Source of the DNA: Nocardia sp. NBC_00565
Lineage (GTDB): Bacteria > Actinomycetota > Actinomycetes > Mycobacteriales > Mycobacteriaceae
Length of the DNA stretch: 64,000 nucleotides
Reading direction: 5' to 3'
Assembly: GCF_036345915.1 (NCBI RefSeq)
Contig: NZ_CP107785.1
Location: 6,758,001 to 6,822,000 of the forward strand
The notes beneath the pieces were generated by a model that made no database searches, had not been told where the DNA came from, and saw only the letters and a program-made list of their open reading frames with translations. A program made the translations under genes and the position numbers. Below, piece by piece: positions 35,004-45,028 of the stretch (position 1 is its first letter; each line of letters opens with the position of its first letter).

Positions 35004-35309
35004 TCATCCAGCGTCGAAGTAGGACGTCTCCAGGTAGTCGTGCACCGCCTTGGCATGCACCCGGAACGAACGGCCGACCCGCACGGCGGGCAATTCACCC
35101 GAGTGCACGAGCCGATACACCGTCATCTTGGACACCCGCATGAGATTCGCCACCTCGGCGACGGTGAGGAACTGCGTACCACCGCCGAGCACTGATTGCG
35201 TCGGAGACGCCGAGCCGCCTTGCGTCCGGGAACCAGCCCGGCCGCCCGATGGTCCAGAGCTTCCTGGCGACGTCCCTGAGCTATTTGCAGACATCTTATT
35301 AGACATCAT
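35004..35309 (-). CDS. excisionase-type helix-turn-helix protein (Rv0500A-like)
   Basis: 101 residues from paired ATGs at 35309/35306. The first 55 residues are low-complexity (Ser/Gly/Pro); the C-terminal half is a MerR/Xis-like winged helix: FLTVAEVANLMRVSKMTVYR and RLVHSGELPAVRVGRSFRVH. It resembles BldC and Rv0500A and lies between proC and bS22 as in mycobacteria. Whether the low-complexity arm is functional is not known. GGAGGT lies about 11 bases before the first ATG, a little far. Confidence 0.85.
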   Translation of the reverse strand: MMSNKMSANSSGTSPGSSGPSGGRAGSRTQGGSASPTQSVLGGGTQFLTVAEVANLMRVSKMTVYRLVHSGELPAVRVGRSFRVHAKAVHDYLETSYFDAG

Positions 35310-35508
35310 TGCACCACTGACCTCCGGCACGTCCGCGCCACCGGCTTCCCCACCGGCGGAACAGACACGCACGTGCTCCTTGAAGCTTAGCGGGACCAGT
35401 GGGATTACTGCGACGGGTGTGAGAAATCAGGTTTACATGCTGGGAACCGACCGGTCACTCCAAAGTTGCGCTGTGTTTGATTTGCGGCACTCCCGGGTCC
35501 CTCCGTGG

Positions 35509-36351
35509 TCACGCTGCGCTACCGCCTCCGGGCCCGTCGCTCGCGCCGCCCTGTTCGGCCGACCTTTGTTTTGCCGCGTGCAAAGCCTCCAGAAAAGCCG
35601 AGCGCACCCCGCCCCGCTCCAATTCGCGTACCGCGGCGGAAGTGGTGCCCGCCGGGGACGTGACAGCGGCACGGAGCTCTGCTGCGCTCTGACCGGAGTC
35701 CTCGAGCAGGGCGGCCGAGCCGACCATCGTCTGCACCACGAGTTGGGTGGCGGTGTCGCGGGTCAGGCCGAGCCCGACGCCTGCGTCGATCATGGCCTCG
35801 ACGACCAGGAAGAAGTAGGCGGGTCCAGAGCCCGAGACCGCGGTGACCGCGTCCATCTGCGCTTCGGTCACGGTGGCCACCTTGCCGACCGCGGCGAGCA
35901 ACTCGGTCACCTGGGCCAGCTGCTCCGGCCGGGCGTAGCGGCCCGGCGCGAGGACGCTCATGCCTTGGCCGACCAGCATCGGGGTGTTCGGCATCACCCG
36001 CACCACCGGGAACCCGGCGGGCAGCTTGTTCTCCAGCCGGGTGGTCGGCACGCCCGCCGCCAGCGACACCAGGACCTGGTCCCGGTCACTGTCGAGTTCG
36101 GCCTTGCTCAGCTGGGTCAGCACCGTGTCCACATCGCCCGGCTTGACGGCGATGACCAATAGATCCGCGCCGACGATCGCGTCCGGGATCGAATCGGTCA
36201 CCCGCACCCCGAACCGGGCGCCGATCAGCTCGGCCCGATCCGGGTGGGTCTCGACGACGACCAGCTCCTTGGCCGCCCGACCGGATTCGAGCAACCCCGC
36301 GATCAACGCCTCCCCGATGCGACCGCCACCGATCACCGCAACTCTCGTCAT
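35509..36351 (-). CDS. proC: pyrroline-5-carboxylate reductase (proline biosynthesis)
   Basis: 280 residues from the ATG at 36351; the frame extends to 36702 but the extra part is not conserved. Reduces pyrroline-5-carboxylate to proline with NAD(P)H. The Rossmann motif is VAVIGGGRIGEALIAGLLES, the family signature VMPNTPMLVGQGMSVL, and the C-terminal dimer motif QTMVGSAALLEDSGQSAAEL with TSPAGTTSAAVRELE. It matches Rv0500. The proline pathway has no other gene in the window. A 53-bp gap separates it from the thioesterase-like gene. Confidence 0.95.
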   Translation of the reverse strand: MTRVAVIGGGRIGEALIAGLLESGRAAKELVVVETHPDRAELIGARFGVRVTDSIPDAIVGADLLVIAVKPGDVDTVLTQLSKAELDSDRDQVLVSLAAGVPTTRLENKLPAGFPVVRVMPNTPMLVGQGMSVLAPGRYARPEQLAQVTELLAAVGKVATVTEAQMDAVTAVSGSGPAYFFLVVEAMIDAGVGLGLTRDTATQLVVQTMVGSAALLEDSGQSAAELRAAVTSPAGTTSAAVRELERGGVRSAFLEALHAAKQRSAEQGGASDGPGGGSAA

Positions 36352-36404
36352 GGGCAATAAGGCTAGTCGCGTGACAATCGCGCCTCGGCGCAGGGGAACC
36401 GGGG

Positions 36405-37304
36405 CTACTGCTGCTGCGGCACCAGGGCGAGCTGGCGGCTCTGCGCGACAACCGCACCGGTGGCGTCGAGGATCAGCTGGTCCTCGTCGAACATGCGGCC
36501 GCCGATCTCGTGACTGGTGGCGATGATCCGCAGCCAGCCGGGGGCGGGCCTGCGCCGCAGATAGGTGGTCATCTGCACCGTCGGGGACCAACCGAAGTGG
36601 CCGAGATTGATCGGCACCGGCGGGCTCATATCGGCGGACATGATCGCGAAGTACATGGCGACATCGGAATCCCGCTGATCGCCATCGAACGGACGCATCC
36701 ACAGCCGCAGGCGCGGTTCGCCCTTCGAACCGTCGAGGAACGGCGCCCAGGCGGGGTCGATGTACAGTTCGACGCCCTGCGCCACATTCACGATCTTGCC
36801 CATCGGCGAACCCTGGTAACCGACGGCTTCGGCGGGTGGTTCGGCGGGCATATCGCCGTGCTGCGGCGCGTAGATCGGGTCGGCATCGTCGAGGTGGCCG
36901 AAGGTGAAGGCGGTGCGCACCAGCGTGCGTTCCTGCTGGATCAGGTTCACATCGACCAGGCAGATCTGCCGCCCCACCTTGCGGATGTGCACCTCGTACT
37001 CCACCTCGCCCGGTTCCGGCGTGCCGAGGAAGTCCGAACTCGCGGCGATCGGGGCCATCGTGACCAGTGCCGGATCGGAGGCGCGCAGCCAGCGGGTGGC
37101 CGCGGCGGCGCTGGCGGCGACCATGGTGCCGCCGTGCACCTTCTTGCCGATAGTCCAGATCTTATCGATGATGCCCAGGTAGCGGCCGGTGTCCGCAGAT
37201 GCCGACAGCAGTTCGGTCAGCGCGCACACACGGCTGAACGGGGCACCGCTCGAGACAACACGGCTCGCCATGGTCGGGCCGAGATCGGCGGTCAGCTCCG
37301 GCAT
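36405..37304 (-). CDS. hotdog-fold thioesterase-like protein (Rv0499-like)
   Basis: 299 residues from the ATG at 37304, with AGGAG spaced correctly (two more upstream ATGs exist). The sequence shows two hotdog-like repeats, GGTMVAASAAAATRWLRASD in the first and FGWSPTVQMTTYLRRRPAPG in the second, as in tandem TesB-like acyl-CoA thioesterases. RLRLWMRPFDGDQRDSDVAM sits between. Catalytic residues are not certain. It corresponds to Rv0499 between proC and the TIM-barrel gene. Substrate unknown; acyl-CoA is the inference. Confidence 0.78.
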   Translation of the reverse strand: MPELTADLGPTMASRVVSSGAPFSRVCALTELLSASADTGRYLGIIDKIWTIGKKVHGGTMVAASAAAATRWLRASDPALVTMAPIAASSDFLGTPEPGEVEYEVHIRKVGRQICLVDVNLIQQERTLVRTAFTFGHLDDADPIYAPQHGDMPAEPPAEAVGYQGSPMGKIVNVAQGVELYIDPAWAPFLDGSKGEPRLRLWMRPFDGDQRDSDVAMYFAIMSADMSPPVPINLGHFGWSPTVQMTTYLRRRPAPGWLRIIATSHEIGGRMFDEDQLILDATGAVVAQSRQLALVPQQQ

Positions 37305-37413
37305 CATCACTCCTGTCATCGGTCGGCCGCACAATCGAGACGCAGCAGTCGTACAGCGTAGAACGAACCGAAACAGAGTCCGCATTCCCCTCCGCCGGAA
37401 GATCGGTGCGAGG

Positions 37414-38370
37414 TCACACCCGGTTCACGTGCGTCGGGGCGGGCGCGGGTGCGGCGAGGTGCTCTCTGGCGAAGGCCAGCGTGCGGTCCAGCATGCCCGC
37501 GCGGTCGTGGGTGGTGCGGGCGTTCTGGGTATTGATCTCGGCGACCGCGTGACCGGCGAAACCGGAGCGGATCAGGGCCGCACACAACTCGACGCAGGGC
37601 TGGGTGCCCTCACCCGGCACCAGATGCTCGTCATGCGCGGCGCCGCGGCCGTCGGCGAGATGCAGATGCGCCAGGCCGTGGCCCATCCGGGCGGCCAGCG
37701 CCAGCGGATCCGCGCCCGCCGTCGCGGTGTGTGAGAGATCGAGGGTGTAGTGCCGGAACCCGGTATCGGTCGGGTCGTAGGACGGGCTGAACGCGGTCAA
37801 CCCGGGTCCCGGTCCGCCGCGGCGCTCCAACCGCTTCGCCGAACCGGAGCGGCGGCCGAAGAGCGTGTCCGCGCGCATGGGGAACATGTTCTCCACGGCG
37901 ACGATGACGTGGCTGTGCTCCTCCAATTCGGCGACCTGATCGGCGAAGCCCTGCGCGTACCGGCGCTGCCAGCGGAACGGCGGATGCACCACCACGGTGC
38001 CCGCGCCGAGCGCCTCGGCGGTATGCACGCTGCGCTCGAGCTTGGCCACCGGATCCGAACCCCACACTCGCTGCGAGATCAGCAGGCATGGCGCGTGGAT
38101 CGCGAGCACCGGCACGTCGTATTTGCGCGAGTAGGACTGGACGGTCGCGATGCTCTGGCTGGCCGGTTCGGCCCAGACCATCAATTCGATACCGTCGTAA
38201 CCGATTTCGGCCGCATAGCGGAAGGCCGCCTCGGTGTTCTGCGGATATACCGACGCGGTCGAGAGACCGACCAGGATCTGCTGTCCATCGGGCTCGCCCA
38301 CGGGATCCGGGACGCGCTCCATGGCCGCGCTGTCCACTCTGGTCTCGTCCGCCTGCCCGATGTTCCCCAC
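37414..38370 (-). CDS. TIM-barrel sugar phosphate isomerase/epimerase-like protein (Rv0498-like)
   Basis: 318 residues from a GTG at 38370 with GGGAG upstream (an ATG at 38322 would give 302). The AP endonuclease family 2 fold is visible in LVGLSTASVYPQNTEAAF, YDVPVLAIHAPC, TVVVHPPFRWQRRYAQGF, VIVAVENMFPMRAD and LSHTATAGAD, where His, Glu and Asp bind divalent metal. The last part, HLADGRGAAHDEHLVPGEG, is typical of the family. It probably acts on a sugar or inositol derivative; the real substrate is unknown. Same order as Rv0498 next to Rv0497 in M. tuberculosis. Confidence 0.85.
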   Translation of the reverse strand: MGNIGQADETRVDSAAMERVPDPVGEPDGQQILVGLSTASVYPQNTEAAFRYAAEIGYDGIELMVWAEPASQSIATVQSYSRKYDVPVLAIHAPCLLISQRVWGSDPVAKLERSVHTAEALGAGTVVVHPPFRWQRRYAQGFADQVAELEEHSHVIVAVENMFPMRADTLFGRRSGSAKRLERRGGPGPGLTAFSPSYDPTDTGFRHYTLDLSHTATAGADPLALAARMGHGLAHLHLADGRGAAHDEHLVPGEGTQPCVELCAALIRSGFAGHAVAEINTQNARTTHDRAGMLDRTLAFAREHLAAPAPAPTHVNRV

Positions 38371-38384
38371 AGCCGCTCCCTGCC

Positions 38385-40040
38385 TCAGTTCGTACTGAGA
38401 AGAAAGGCTAGCGGCCCCAACGTGACAAAGATGCCTACGACGACGGCGATCACCGTACTGAGGATGTCGTCGGTGCGCCGCAATATCCGCACCAACGCCA
38501 CCAGGCCGAGGATCACGATCATCGCCAGGCACAGCGCCACCCAGGGCAGCATTTCCCACATGCGCTCGAAACCCTTGAACAGCAACATTCCGGCGATCGC
38601 GGCGCCGGTGCTCTGACCGCCCAGGATCATCCACTGTCGACGATTGGCGTCGTACTCCGCCTTGCGTGCGATTCGCGAGCGACGCGGGGACGATGCGGCC
38701 GCGCCCGAATGGTGCGCATCCGACTCCTCGTCGTAATCGCCGTCGAAATCCGCATCGTCGTCGTGCTCGTCGAGGGCATCGCCCGTCGAGAACGGTTCGT
38801 ACACATCGGTTCGACCGTCGTATACGTCAACGGGGGCGGGACCGCCGTCGCGTTCGGCTCGTCCACGCCGGCCGCGGCCGTTGCCGTTCGCGCGCTCGGC
38901 AACGGCCCGCTCGGCGCGCTCGACGCCGTCGCGCAGCAGGTCACCCGCCACGGTCTGGCCGGAGACGAGCTGCTGATCCTGACTGGCCAGCGCCCACGCC
39001 GAGGGGGGGATACCGGTTTCGTTGTCCGCGGGGGTGGACGGTGCGTGTCTTCGCGCCGACCAGGCGGGCAGACCGCCGTCGGCCGGACCGTGAGCTCCGT
39101 CCCGTCTGCGCTGCTCCGGCGGCTCCGGCGCGGCCCCGCGCCCGGGACCTGCCTTCGATCTCGACGGACTGTCCGGTATCGGGAGCGGCGCCGACTCGGG
39201 AGCGAAGCCGTTGGTGGACGGCGACCACGGCGCGGTCGAGGGCCCCACGTCGGCTTGGGCGGCCTCTTCCGCACGTCGCCGCGCCGCCCGCCCGCCGGTT
39301 CTCGATCCGTTCTGCTGACCATTGGACGGGGCCGGGGCATCCGCGCGGCGACCGATATCACGCAGCGGCCGTACCTCGGTGGTCTCTTCCTCCGGTTCGG
39401 CGTGCCGGCGTCTGCGACCGGTGCGGCCGGAGCCGACGCCGTCGGAAGCCAGCGGGTCCCTCGCGTAGGGATCCGGTGCGGGGGCATAGAGATCCGATAG
39501 CGGCGCCGACAGCGGATCCGCGGGTGCGGAGTGCCGCGATGGCGGCATCTCCCGGCCCGGCATGACCCGGTTCGAGCGTCCGGGTGCGGGTAGCGGATCG
39601 GCCGGGGCCTCCGGTGCGGCATAGGCCGACAGCGGGTCGTATCGGGTGATCGGCCCCGACATCGGCGAGTAGTTGGGCATTTCCGGCGCGGCGTACGCCG
39701 TCGGTGGCGGCGCGGGCGGGGTGTACGAAGGCGGTTCCGGTGCCGGCGTGTCGAAACCGGCGGACTGGTAACCCGAAGGCTGGTAACCCGACGGATCGAA
39801 CCCGGTGGATTCATACGCGGGCGGTTCGTACGCCGGCGCCTCGTCCTCCTCGGGTGCGGCGTGCGCGGAATGACCACCGCCACCGCCGACCGGGATGGCC
39901 GGCAGGTCACCGGTCAGCTCGGCCACCGAGATGCCGCGGCCGCTGCGCCGCCGTCGGCCGCCGCCACCGGATGACGCGCCCTGCTGGCCGTTGCGTGCCA
40001 GCAGCTCGGCAACCGATAGCTGCTTGGAATCCTCACTCAT
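38385..40040 (-). CDS. large disordered membrane protein (Rv0497-like)
   Basis: 551 residues. The N-terminal motif KQLSVAELLARNGQ is seen again as RGISVAELTGDLPA, a short interaction motif in actinobacterial envelope proteins. Residues 50-430 are Pro/Ser/Ala/Arg-rich and disordered. The C-terminal 110 residues hold three membrane helices (MILGGQSTGAAIAGMLLFKG, LPWVALCLAMIVILGLVAL, ILSTVIAVVVGIFVTLGPLA). It overlaps the Ppx/GppA gene by ATGA and matches Rv0497. A role in cell envelope assembly is an inference from position and motif only. Confidence 0.8.
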   Translation of the reverse strand: MSEDSKQLSVAELLARNGQQGASSGGGGRRRRSGRGISVAELTGDLPAIPVGGGGGHSAHAAPEEDEAPAYEPPAYESTGFDPSGYQPSGYQSAGFDTPAPEPPSYTPPAPPPTAYAAPEMPNYSPMSGPITRYDPLSAYAAPEAPADPLPAPGRSNRVMPGREMPPSRHSAPADPLSAPLSDLYAPAPDPYARDPLASDGVGSGRTGRRRRHAEPEEETTEVRPLRDIGRRADAPAPSNGQQNGSRTGGRAARRRAEEAAQADVGPSTAPWSPSTNGFAPESAPLPIPDSPSRSKAGPGRGAAPEPPEQRRRDGAHGPADGGLPAWSARRHAPSTPADNETGIPPSAWALASQDQQLVSGQTVAGDLLRDGVERAERAVAERANGNGRGRRGRAERDGGPAPVDVYDGRTDVYEPFSTGDALDEHDDDADFDGDYDEESDAHHSGAAASSPRRSRIARKAEYDANRRQWMILGGQSTGAAIAGMLLFKGFERMWEMLPWVALCLAMIVILGLVALVRILRRTDDILSTVIAVVVGIFVTLGPLAFLLSTN

Positions 40041-41065
40041 GACGACACCGTTTCGATCGGGCCCGATAGACCGCCGCCGGGCACCGGCCGACCACTATCG
40101 GGCGACGGACCGGGTATGGCCTTGGCCCTCGGTCCGCCGTTCATATCGGTATCCAGTTTGCGCAAGATGAGCCCCTCACGCAGTGCCCACGGACAAATCT
40201 CGAGGGTATCCAGCGATAGTGCCCGCATACTCGCCTCCGCGACCAATGCGCCAGCCACCAATTGCTGTGAGCGATCGGAACTTACGCCTTCCAATTCTGC
40301 ACGGTCGGCCGCAGTCATTCGCGAGATAAAAGCAATCAGCTGCCGCAGACCTGAGCTGGTGAGTGTACGGCGCACCCGCAGCCCCGAGGAAGAGGGTGCC
40401 GCTCCGGTCAACCGGGCAAGCGACCGAAACGTCTTCGAAGTGCCCACCGCCAGATCGGGTTTCCCCGCTTCCAGCAACTGTTTCGCGGGCGCGACCAGCT
40501 CTGCGTCGAGCCAGTCGCGCAGCACGGCGACGCGGCGCTTGCCCGGCGGATCCTCGCGTAGCCATTCCCTGGTCAGCCGTCCGGCGCCGAGTTGCAGCGA
40601 GACCGCGACATCGGGTTCCTCATCGCCGCCGTTGGTCATTTCCAGCGAGCCGCCACCGATATCGAGACCGAGGATGCGCCCCGCACTCCAGCCGTACCAG
40701 CGGCGTACCGCCAGGAAGGTCAGCCTGGCCTCGTCGACACCGGCGAGCACCTGCAGATCGACACCGGTCTCGGCCCGGACCCGGGCCAGGACCTCCTCGG
40801 AATTCGCCGCCTCGCGCAGCGCGGAGGTGGCGAACGGCATCAACTCGACGCAGCGCGAAGTCTCGGCAATGCTGGCGAATTCGGCGACCGTGGCGATCAG
40901 TCGTTCGGCGCCCTGGACAGTGATGCGGCCATCGGCGTCGATGTTCTCCGACAGCCGTAACGTGGCCTTTGTCGAGCTCATCGGCATCGGGTGACCACCG
41001 CGATGGGCGTCCACCACGAGCAGGTGAACGGTATTGCTTCCGACATCGAGTACCCCAAGCCGCAC
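40037..41065 (-). CDS. ppx: Ppx/GppA family exopolyphosphatase (Rv0496-like)
   Basis: 342 residues from a GTG at 41065. The ASKHA nucleotide-binding motifs are LGVLDVGSNTVHLLVVDAHR and LGLDIGGGSLEMTNGGDE, and a catalytic Glu lies in PFATSALREAANSEEVLARV. Ppx/GppA proteins hydrolyse polyphosphate or pppGpp. Rv0496 (Ppx1) works on short-chain polyphosphate; this one is likely similar. Its neighbours SenX3-RegX3 (phosphate sensing) are nearby on the same strand. It is divergent from the Rv0495c-like gene. Confidence 0.88.
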   Translation of the reverse strand: MRLGVLDVGSNTVHLLVVDAHRGGHPMPMSSTKATLRLSENIDADGRITVQGAERLIATVAEFASIAETSRCVELMPFATSALREAANSEEVLARVRAETGVDLQVLAGVDEARLTFLAVRRWYGWSAGRILGLDIGGGSLEMTNGGDEEPDVAVSLQLGAGRLTREWLREDPPGKRRVAVLRDWLDAELVAPAKQLLEAGKPDLAVGTSKTFRSLARLTGAAPSSSGLRVRRTLTSSGLRQLIAFISRMTAADRAELEGVSSDRSQQLVAGALVAEASMRALSLDTLEICPWALREGLILRKLDTDMNGGPRAKAIPGPSPDSGRPVPGGGLSGPIETVSS

Positions 41066-41124
41066 ATGAACACGGTACTGGGTGAACCGGCACTTTAGCC
41101 GAGGCGACTGAACTGTTAGCGTTC

Positions 41125-42012
41125 GTGAGTGTGACGGTAGGCGCGGCGACAGGCGGCTCCAAAAGGCCCCGACCAGCGGGGAAGATCGATCCGGCTCCGG
41201 AGGTCGATCTCGACTTTCCCCGGGAATGGATCGAGTTCGTAGATCCAGCAAACGACGAGCACCTCATCGTCGCCGATTTGACCTGGCTACTGTCGCGCTG
41301 GACGTGTGTCTTCGGAACTCCGGCATGCCAGGGAATTCTGAGCGACCGCCCCGATGACGGTTGCTGCTCGCACGGCGCGTTCCTCTCCGACAAGGACGAT
41401 CGCAAGCGTCTGACCAATGCTGTGAAAATGCTCACACCCGGTGACTGGCAGCTGATGGACCAGGCGACCGACGCCGAGGGCAAGATCACCAAGAAGGGGT
41501 ATCTCGAGCTCGACGAGCTGGAGGACGAGCCCGCGCTGCGCACCCGCCGATTCGACGGCGCCTGCATTTTCCTGAACCGGCCCGGCTTCGAGGGCGGCGT
41601 CGGCTGCGCGCTGCACACCATGGCGCTGCGCAAGGGCATCGAGCCACTGGAGGTGAAGCCGGACGTGTGCTGGCAGCTGCCGATCCGGCGCACCCAGGAT
41701 TGGGTGGAGCGCCCCGACGGCGTACAGATCCTGAAGACCACCATCACCGAGTACGACCGGCGCGGCTGGGGTCCCGGTGGCGAGGACCTGGATTGGTACT
41801 GCTCCGGCTCACCCGACGCGCACGTCGGCACCCGGCCGGTGTGGCAGTCCTACGGTCCTGAACTCAAGGAACTGCTCGGCGTTCCCGCCTACGAAGAGCT
41901 GGCCAGGCACTGTAAGCGCCGCGAGGGACTCGGCCTCATCGCGATCCATCCGGCGACCGTGCATGCCGATCGCATGAAATCCGACCAACCCATCGCCGAC
42001 CAGTCGGCTTGA
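41125..42012 (+). CDS. conserved cysteine-rich protein (Rv0495c-like)
   Basis: 295 residues from a GTG at 41125 (or 41131). Conserved cysteines appear in [55 protein letters not shown] and DWYCSGSPD, suggesting a metal or Fe-S site similar to the YkgJ/DUF3109 proteins. No signal peptide. Same place and strand relative to Ppx and SenX3-RegX3 as Rv0495c in M. tuberculosis. Function unknown despite strong conservation. Confidence 0.82.
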   Translation: MSVTVGAATGGSKRPRPAGKIDPAPEVDLDFPREWIEFVDPANDEHLIVADLTWLLSRWTCVFGTPACQGILSDRPDDGCCSHGAFLSDKDDRKRLTNAVKMLTPGDWQLMDQATDAEGKITKKGYLELDELEDEPALRTRRFDGACIFLNRPGFEGGVGCALHTMALRKGIEPLEVKPDVCWQLPIRRTQDWVERPDGVQILKTTITEYDRRGWGPGGEDLDWYCSGSPDAHVGTRPVWQSYGPELKELLGVPAYEELARHCKRREGLGLIAIHPATVHADRMKSDQPIADQSA

Positions 42013-42073
42013 TAGCTGGTGATTCACCTCCCCGCCATGCGCGCTTCACCCGAATACGGTTGGATGTGCGGTC

Positions 42074-42406
42074 ATGTTGAAAAAAGCCCTGACCCTGACC
42101 ACCATCGCGCTCGGCGCCACCGTCGCACTGACCGGTGCCGCGCACGCCGAACCCAATGGTGACCCGGCCAAGTACTTCGATGTCACCGCGGATTTCCTGC
42201 CCGCCAACACCCCCGAGGCGCTCAACGCCCAGGCCAATGGCAAGAACCTGATCATGAGCCCGTACGGCATCACCCGCACCATCGCCTGCCGCGGCACCAG
42301 CGCGGCGGATGTCTACGACTGCATGCAGGAAGACGATCTCGGCTGGATCACCCTGCACAAGCAGGACGTCCCCACCATCGGCCCCACCTGGGTCTACCTG
42401 CCCTGA
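42074..42406 (+). CDS. small secreted protein
   Basis: 110 residues. Sec signal peptide (about 1-25, TLTTIALGATVALTGAAHA cleaving before EP) then a compact domain with two cysteines (TIACRGTSAADVYDCMQEDD) and the ending PTIGPTWVYLP. No family recognised. It follows the Rv0495c-like gene on the same strand by 61 bp and ends at a bidirectional hairpin opposite regX3. Confidence 0.75.
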   Translation: MLKKALTLTTIALGATVALTGAAHAEPNGDPAKYFDVTADFLPANTPEALNAQANGKNLIMSPYGITRTIACRGTSAADVYDCMQEDDLGWITLHKQDVPTIGPTWVYLP

Positions 42407-42419
42407 TTCGGATACGCAG

Positions 42420-42451
42420 CAGCACCGAGGTTGTCGGGGCCTCGGTTGCTG
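42420..42451. terminator. bidirectional hairpin between the secreted protein and regX3
   Basis: Arms CAGCACCGAGG (42420-42430) and CCTCGGTTGCTG (42440-42451) with a nine-base loop and one bulged base. It lies between two convergent genes and probably ends both transcripts. Confidence 0.6.
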
Positions 42452-42494
42452 GGCGGTTCGAAGTTTGCTGTTCCACGCCGATGCGCGGCGCTGA

Positions 42495-43184
42495 TCAAGC
42501 CTCCAGCTTGTAGCCCAGGCCGCGCACGGTAACCAGGTGCTCCGGCTTTGCCGGATCGCCTTCGATCTTCGAGCGCAACCGCTTGACGTGCACATCGAGG
42601 GTTTTGGTATCGCCGACATAGTCGGCGCCCCATACGCGGTCGATCAGCTGGCCGCGGGTCAGCACTCGGCCGGAGTTGCGCAGCAGGTACTCGAGCAGAT
42701 CGAATTCCTTGAGCGGCAGGGTGACCTGCCTGCCGTTGACGTGCACCGTGTGCCGGTCGACATCCATCCGCACCGGTCCGGCCTCGAGCACACCACTCTC
42801 ATTGCCACCGTCCAGTTCATCGCCGGCGCCACGGCGCAGCACGGCCCGGATGCGGGCGATCAGCTCGCGCGCGGAGTACGGCTTGGTGACGTAGTCGTCG
42901 GCGCCGAGCTCCAGGCCGACCACCTTGTCGATCTCGCTGTCGCGCGCGGTGACCATGATCACCGGAACGCCGCTGCGGGTGCGCAGCTGCTTACACACGT
43001 CGGTGCCGCTCATGCCGGGCAGCATGAGGTCGAGCAGCACGATATCGGCGCCGGAGCGGTCGAATTCGGCGAGCGCGGAGGGTCCGTCACCGACCACGGT
43101 GACCTCGAAGCCCTCCTTGCGCAGCAGGAACGCGAGCGGATCGGCCAGCGACTCCTCATCTTCGACGATCAGAACACTCGTCAT
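42495..43184 (-). CDS. regX3: phosphate-responsive response regulator RegX3
   Basis: 229 residues. OmpR/PhoB-type regulator with receiver domain (phosphoacceptor Asp near residue 52 in [17 protein letters not shown]; Lys in [14 protein letters not shown]) and a C-terminal winged helix ([20 protein letters not shown], and [20 protein letters not shown]). It activates phosphate-starvation genes. The start overlaps the senX3 stop. Gene order and sequence match mycobacterial SenX3-RegX3. Confidence 0.95.
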   Translation of the reverse strand: MTSVLIVEDEESLADPLAFLLRKEGFEVTVVGDGPSALAEFDRSGADIVLLDLMLPGMSGTDVCKQLRTRSGVPVIMVTARDSEIDKVVGLELGADDYVTKPYSARELIARIRAVLRRGAGDELDGGNESGVLEAGPVRMDVDRHTVHVNGRQVTLPLKEFDLLEYLLRNSGRVLTRGQLIDRVWGADYVGDTKTLDVHVKRLRSKIEGDPAKPEHLVTVRGLGYKLEA

Positions 43185-44419
43185 CTGCGTGCCTCCACAC
43201 CATTGGGTCTGCCCGGCCCCGTGGGGCGCGGGTGTGTTTCTCTCATGCTCACCGTCGATGTGTCGACCTCTTCGTCGCCATCGGACTCATGGTGGGCAGG
43301 TATTCGCAGGGTGAACGTCGATCCGGTACCCAGCTTGCTCCACAGCGTGATCTCACCGTTGTGGTTGGCGGCCACGTGCTTGACGATAGCCAGGCCGAGC
43401 CCGGTACCGCCGGTGGCGCGCGAGCGTGCTTTGTCCGATCTGAAGAAGCGTTCGAACACCCGCTCCTGGTCTTCCTTGCCGATGCCGATGCCGCGGTCGG
43501 TCACCGCCATCGCGACGTGGTCGCCGCGCAGCGATCGGCTCACCGAGACATGGGATCCGGCGGGTGAGTACGCGATGGCGTTCTCCACCAGGTTCGACAG
43601 TGCCGTGACGAGCAGCGTTTCATCGCCGAGTACCTCGAGCCCGCTCGGCCGATCGGTGCTGACGGTGATGCCGGCGGCCTCCGCGGCGGTGCGCGATCGG
43701 TCCACCGCCTGCGTCACCACGGTGTCGACGTCGACCACCTCGAGCTCGGGCAGCTTTTCCGCGCCCTGCAGGCGCGAGAGCGCGATCAACTCGGTCACCA
43801 TCTTGCCCAGCCGCCTGGACTCGCCGAGCACGCGCTGACCGAAGTGCCGGACGGCCGCGGGATCGTCAGCGGATTCCAGCATGGCCTCGGCCAGCAGGCT
43901 CATCGCGCCGACCGGGGTCTTGAGCTCGTGGCTGACATTGGCGACGAAGTCCCGGCGGGTGGCCTCCATGCGGGCCTGCTCGGAATCGTCGTCGGCGAAG
44001 AGCACGGTGAAGCTGGTCTCCTCGCGCGATAGCTGCCTGGCCACTCCGCGTACCGCGATCCGGCTGCGCCCCGGCATCGGGTTCTTCGCGGTGAGGTCGA
44101 ATTCGGCGGACTCGCCGGTGGCGAGCACCTTCTCCACGGCGGCCCAGGCGCGCTCGTCGAGTAGTCGGTTGCGGACCAGGCCGAGTTCTTCGGCGCGCGG
44201 GTTGACCAGTACGACGTCGCGGTACTCGTCGACGACCGCGATACCGCTCTCGGAGGCGAGCACGATCAGATCGAGAACCTGCGACATCGTGAGCCCGGAA
44301 TCTGCCTGTCTACGGGCGGCTTGTCTGGCGTTCATGAACGGGATCAGTAGCCCGCCGACTGCCAGGCCGACGACAGCCGCGAGGGCTGCCAGCAAGACGG
44401 CCTGGGGAACACTCACCAT
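43181..44419 (-). CDS. senX3: sensor histidine kinase SenX3
   Basis: 412 residues. One or two N-terminal membrane helices ([20 protein letters not shown]), a PAS-like domain (about 45-150), then the dimerisation domain with the phospho-His in [20 protein letters not shown] and a kinase domain with N box [13 protein letters not shown]1 DRGIGIG and G2 [12 protein letters not shown]. SenX3 controls RegX3 in response to the Pst phosphate transporter. It overlaps regX3 by four bases. In M. tuberculosis gpm1 comes directly before senX3; here 3.9 kb of accessory genes intervene. Confidence 0.95.
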   Translation of the reverse strand: MVSVPQAVLLAALAAVVGLAVGGLLIPFMNARQAARRQADSGLTMSQVLDLIVLASESGIAVVDEYRDVVLVNPRAEELGLVRNRLLDERAWAAVEKVLATGESAEFDLTAKNPMPGRSRIAVRGVARQLSREETSFTVLFADDDSEQARMEATRRDFVANVSHELKTPVGAMSLLAEAMLESADDPAAVRHFGQRVLGESRRLGKMVTELIALSRLQGAEKLPELEVVDVDTVVTQAVDRSRTAAEAAGITVSTDRPSGLEVLGDETLLVTALSNLVENAIAYSPAGSHVSVSRSLRGDHVAMAVTDRGIGIGKEDQERVFERFFRSDKARSRATGGTGLGLAIVKHVAANHNGEITLWSKLGTGSTFTLRIPAHHESDGDEEVDTSTVSMRETHPRPTGPGRPNGVEARR

Positions 44420-44554
44420 TGAATCGTACGGTCGCCGACCGACAAGCCAACTCTGGGTACGCGAAGTTTCGCGCAGGTCATAGGCACTTCGGACCCTGTT
44501 AGCCGCTCGTTTACGCGTTGTTAGAAGTGGCTGTGCGGTCGTCGCATTCCAACG

Positions 44555-44938
44555 TCAATCATCTTCGCCCGCCATCGCCGCGCCGACGGCGCGACCGTGC
44601 TTGTCCACCCACTCGCCGAGGGCGAAGATCGGGGTCAGCAGATCGCGTCCGGCCGCGGTGAGTTCGTATTCGACGCGCGGTGGCGCCTCGGCGTAGCGGT
44701 GGCGCTCGATGAGGGTCATGGTCTCCATACGGCGCAGGGTCTGGGTGAGCATCTTCTGGCTGATGCCGCCGATGGCCGTGCGGAGTTCGCCGGGGCGCAT
44801 CGGGCCCTCACGCAACATGTAGACGATGACGGCGAGCCAGCGGTTGCCGAACAGGTCGACGCCGAGGCGGGCGGGGCAGTCGGCCTCGTAGTCGCCGTAG
44901 GGCGCGAATTCCACCGGCTCGGCATATTCGACCGTCAT
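44555..44938 (-). CDS. HxlR family transcriptional regulator
   Basis: 127 residues. Winged helix of the HxlR type: ADCPARLGVDLFGNRWLAVI, VYMLREGPMRPGELRTAIGG and ISQKMLTQTLRRMETMTLIE followed by the wing RVEYELTAAGRDLL. The Cys in ADCP is the usual redox-sensitive position. It is divergent from the F420-reductase-like gene, 90 bp away; the shared region holds inexact inverted repeats. HxlR proteins often control the divergent oxidoreductase, so a link is likely. Confidence 0.88.
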   Translation of the reverse strand: MTVEYAEPVEFAPYGDYEADCPARLGVDLFGNRWLAVIVYMLREGPMRPGELRTAIGGISQKMLTQTLRRMETMTLIERHRYAEAPPRVEYELTAAGRDLLTPIFALGEWVDKHGRAVGAAMAGEDD

Positions 44939-45028
44939 GACACCAGCCTGCCATCGTCGTTGCGCACCTTCGAGTGCCTATCGGAATCCCTAGCGTCGGT
45001 GCCGAATACATCCCGACTAGGAGTTGTT

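Noticed and set aside
38385..40040. Long disordered protein as a possible frameshift or pseudogene
   Set aside because: Conserved N-terminal motif, three clear membrane helices and an ATGA overlap with its neighbour show an intact gene of the Rv0497 type.
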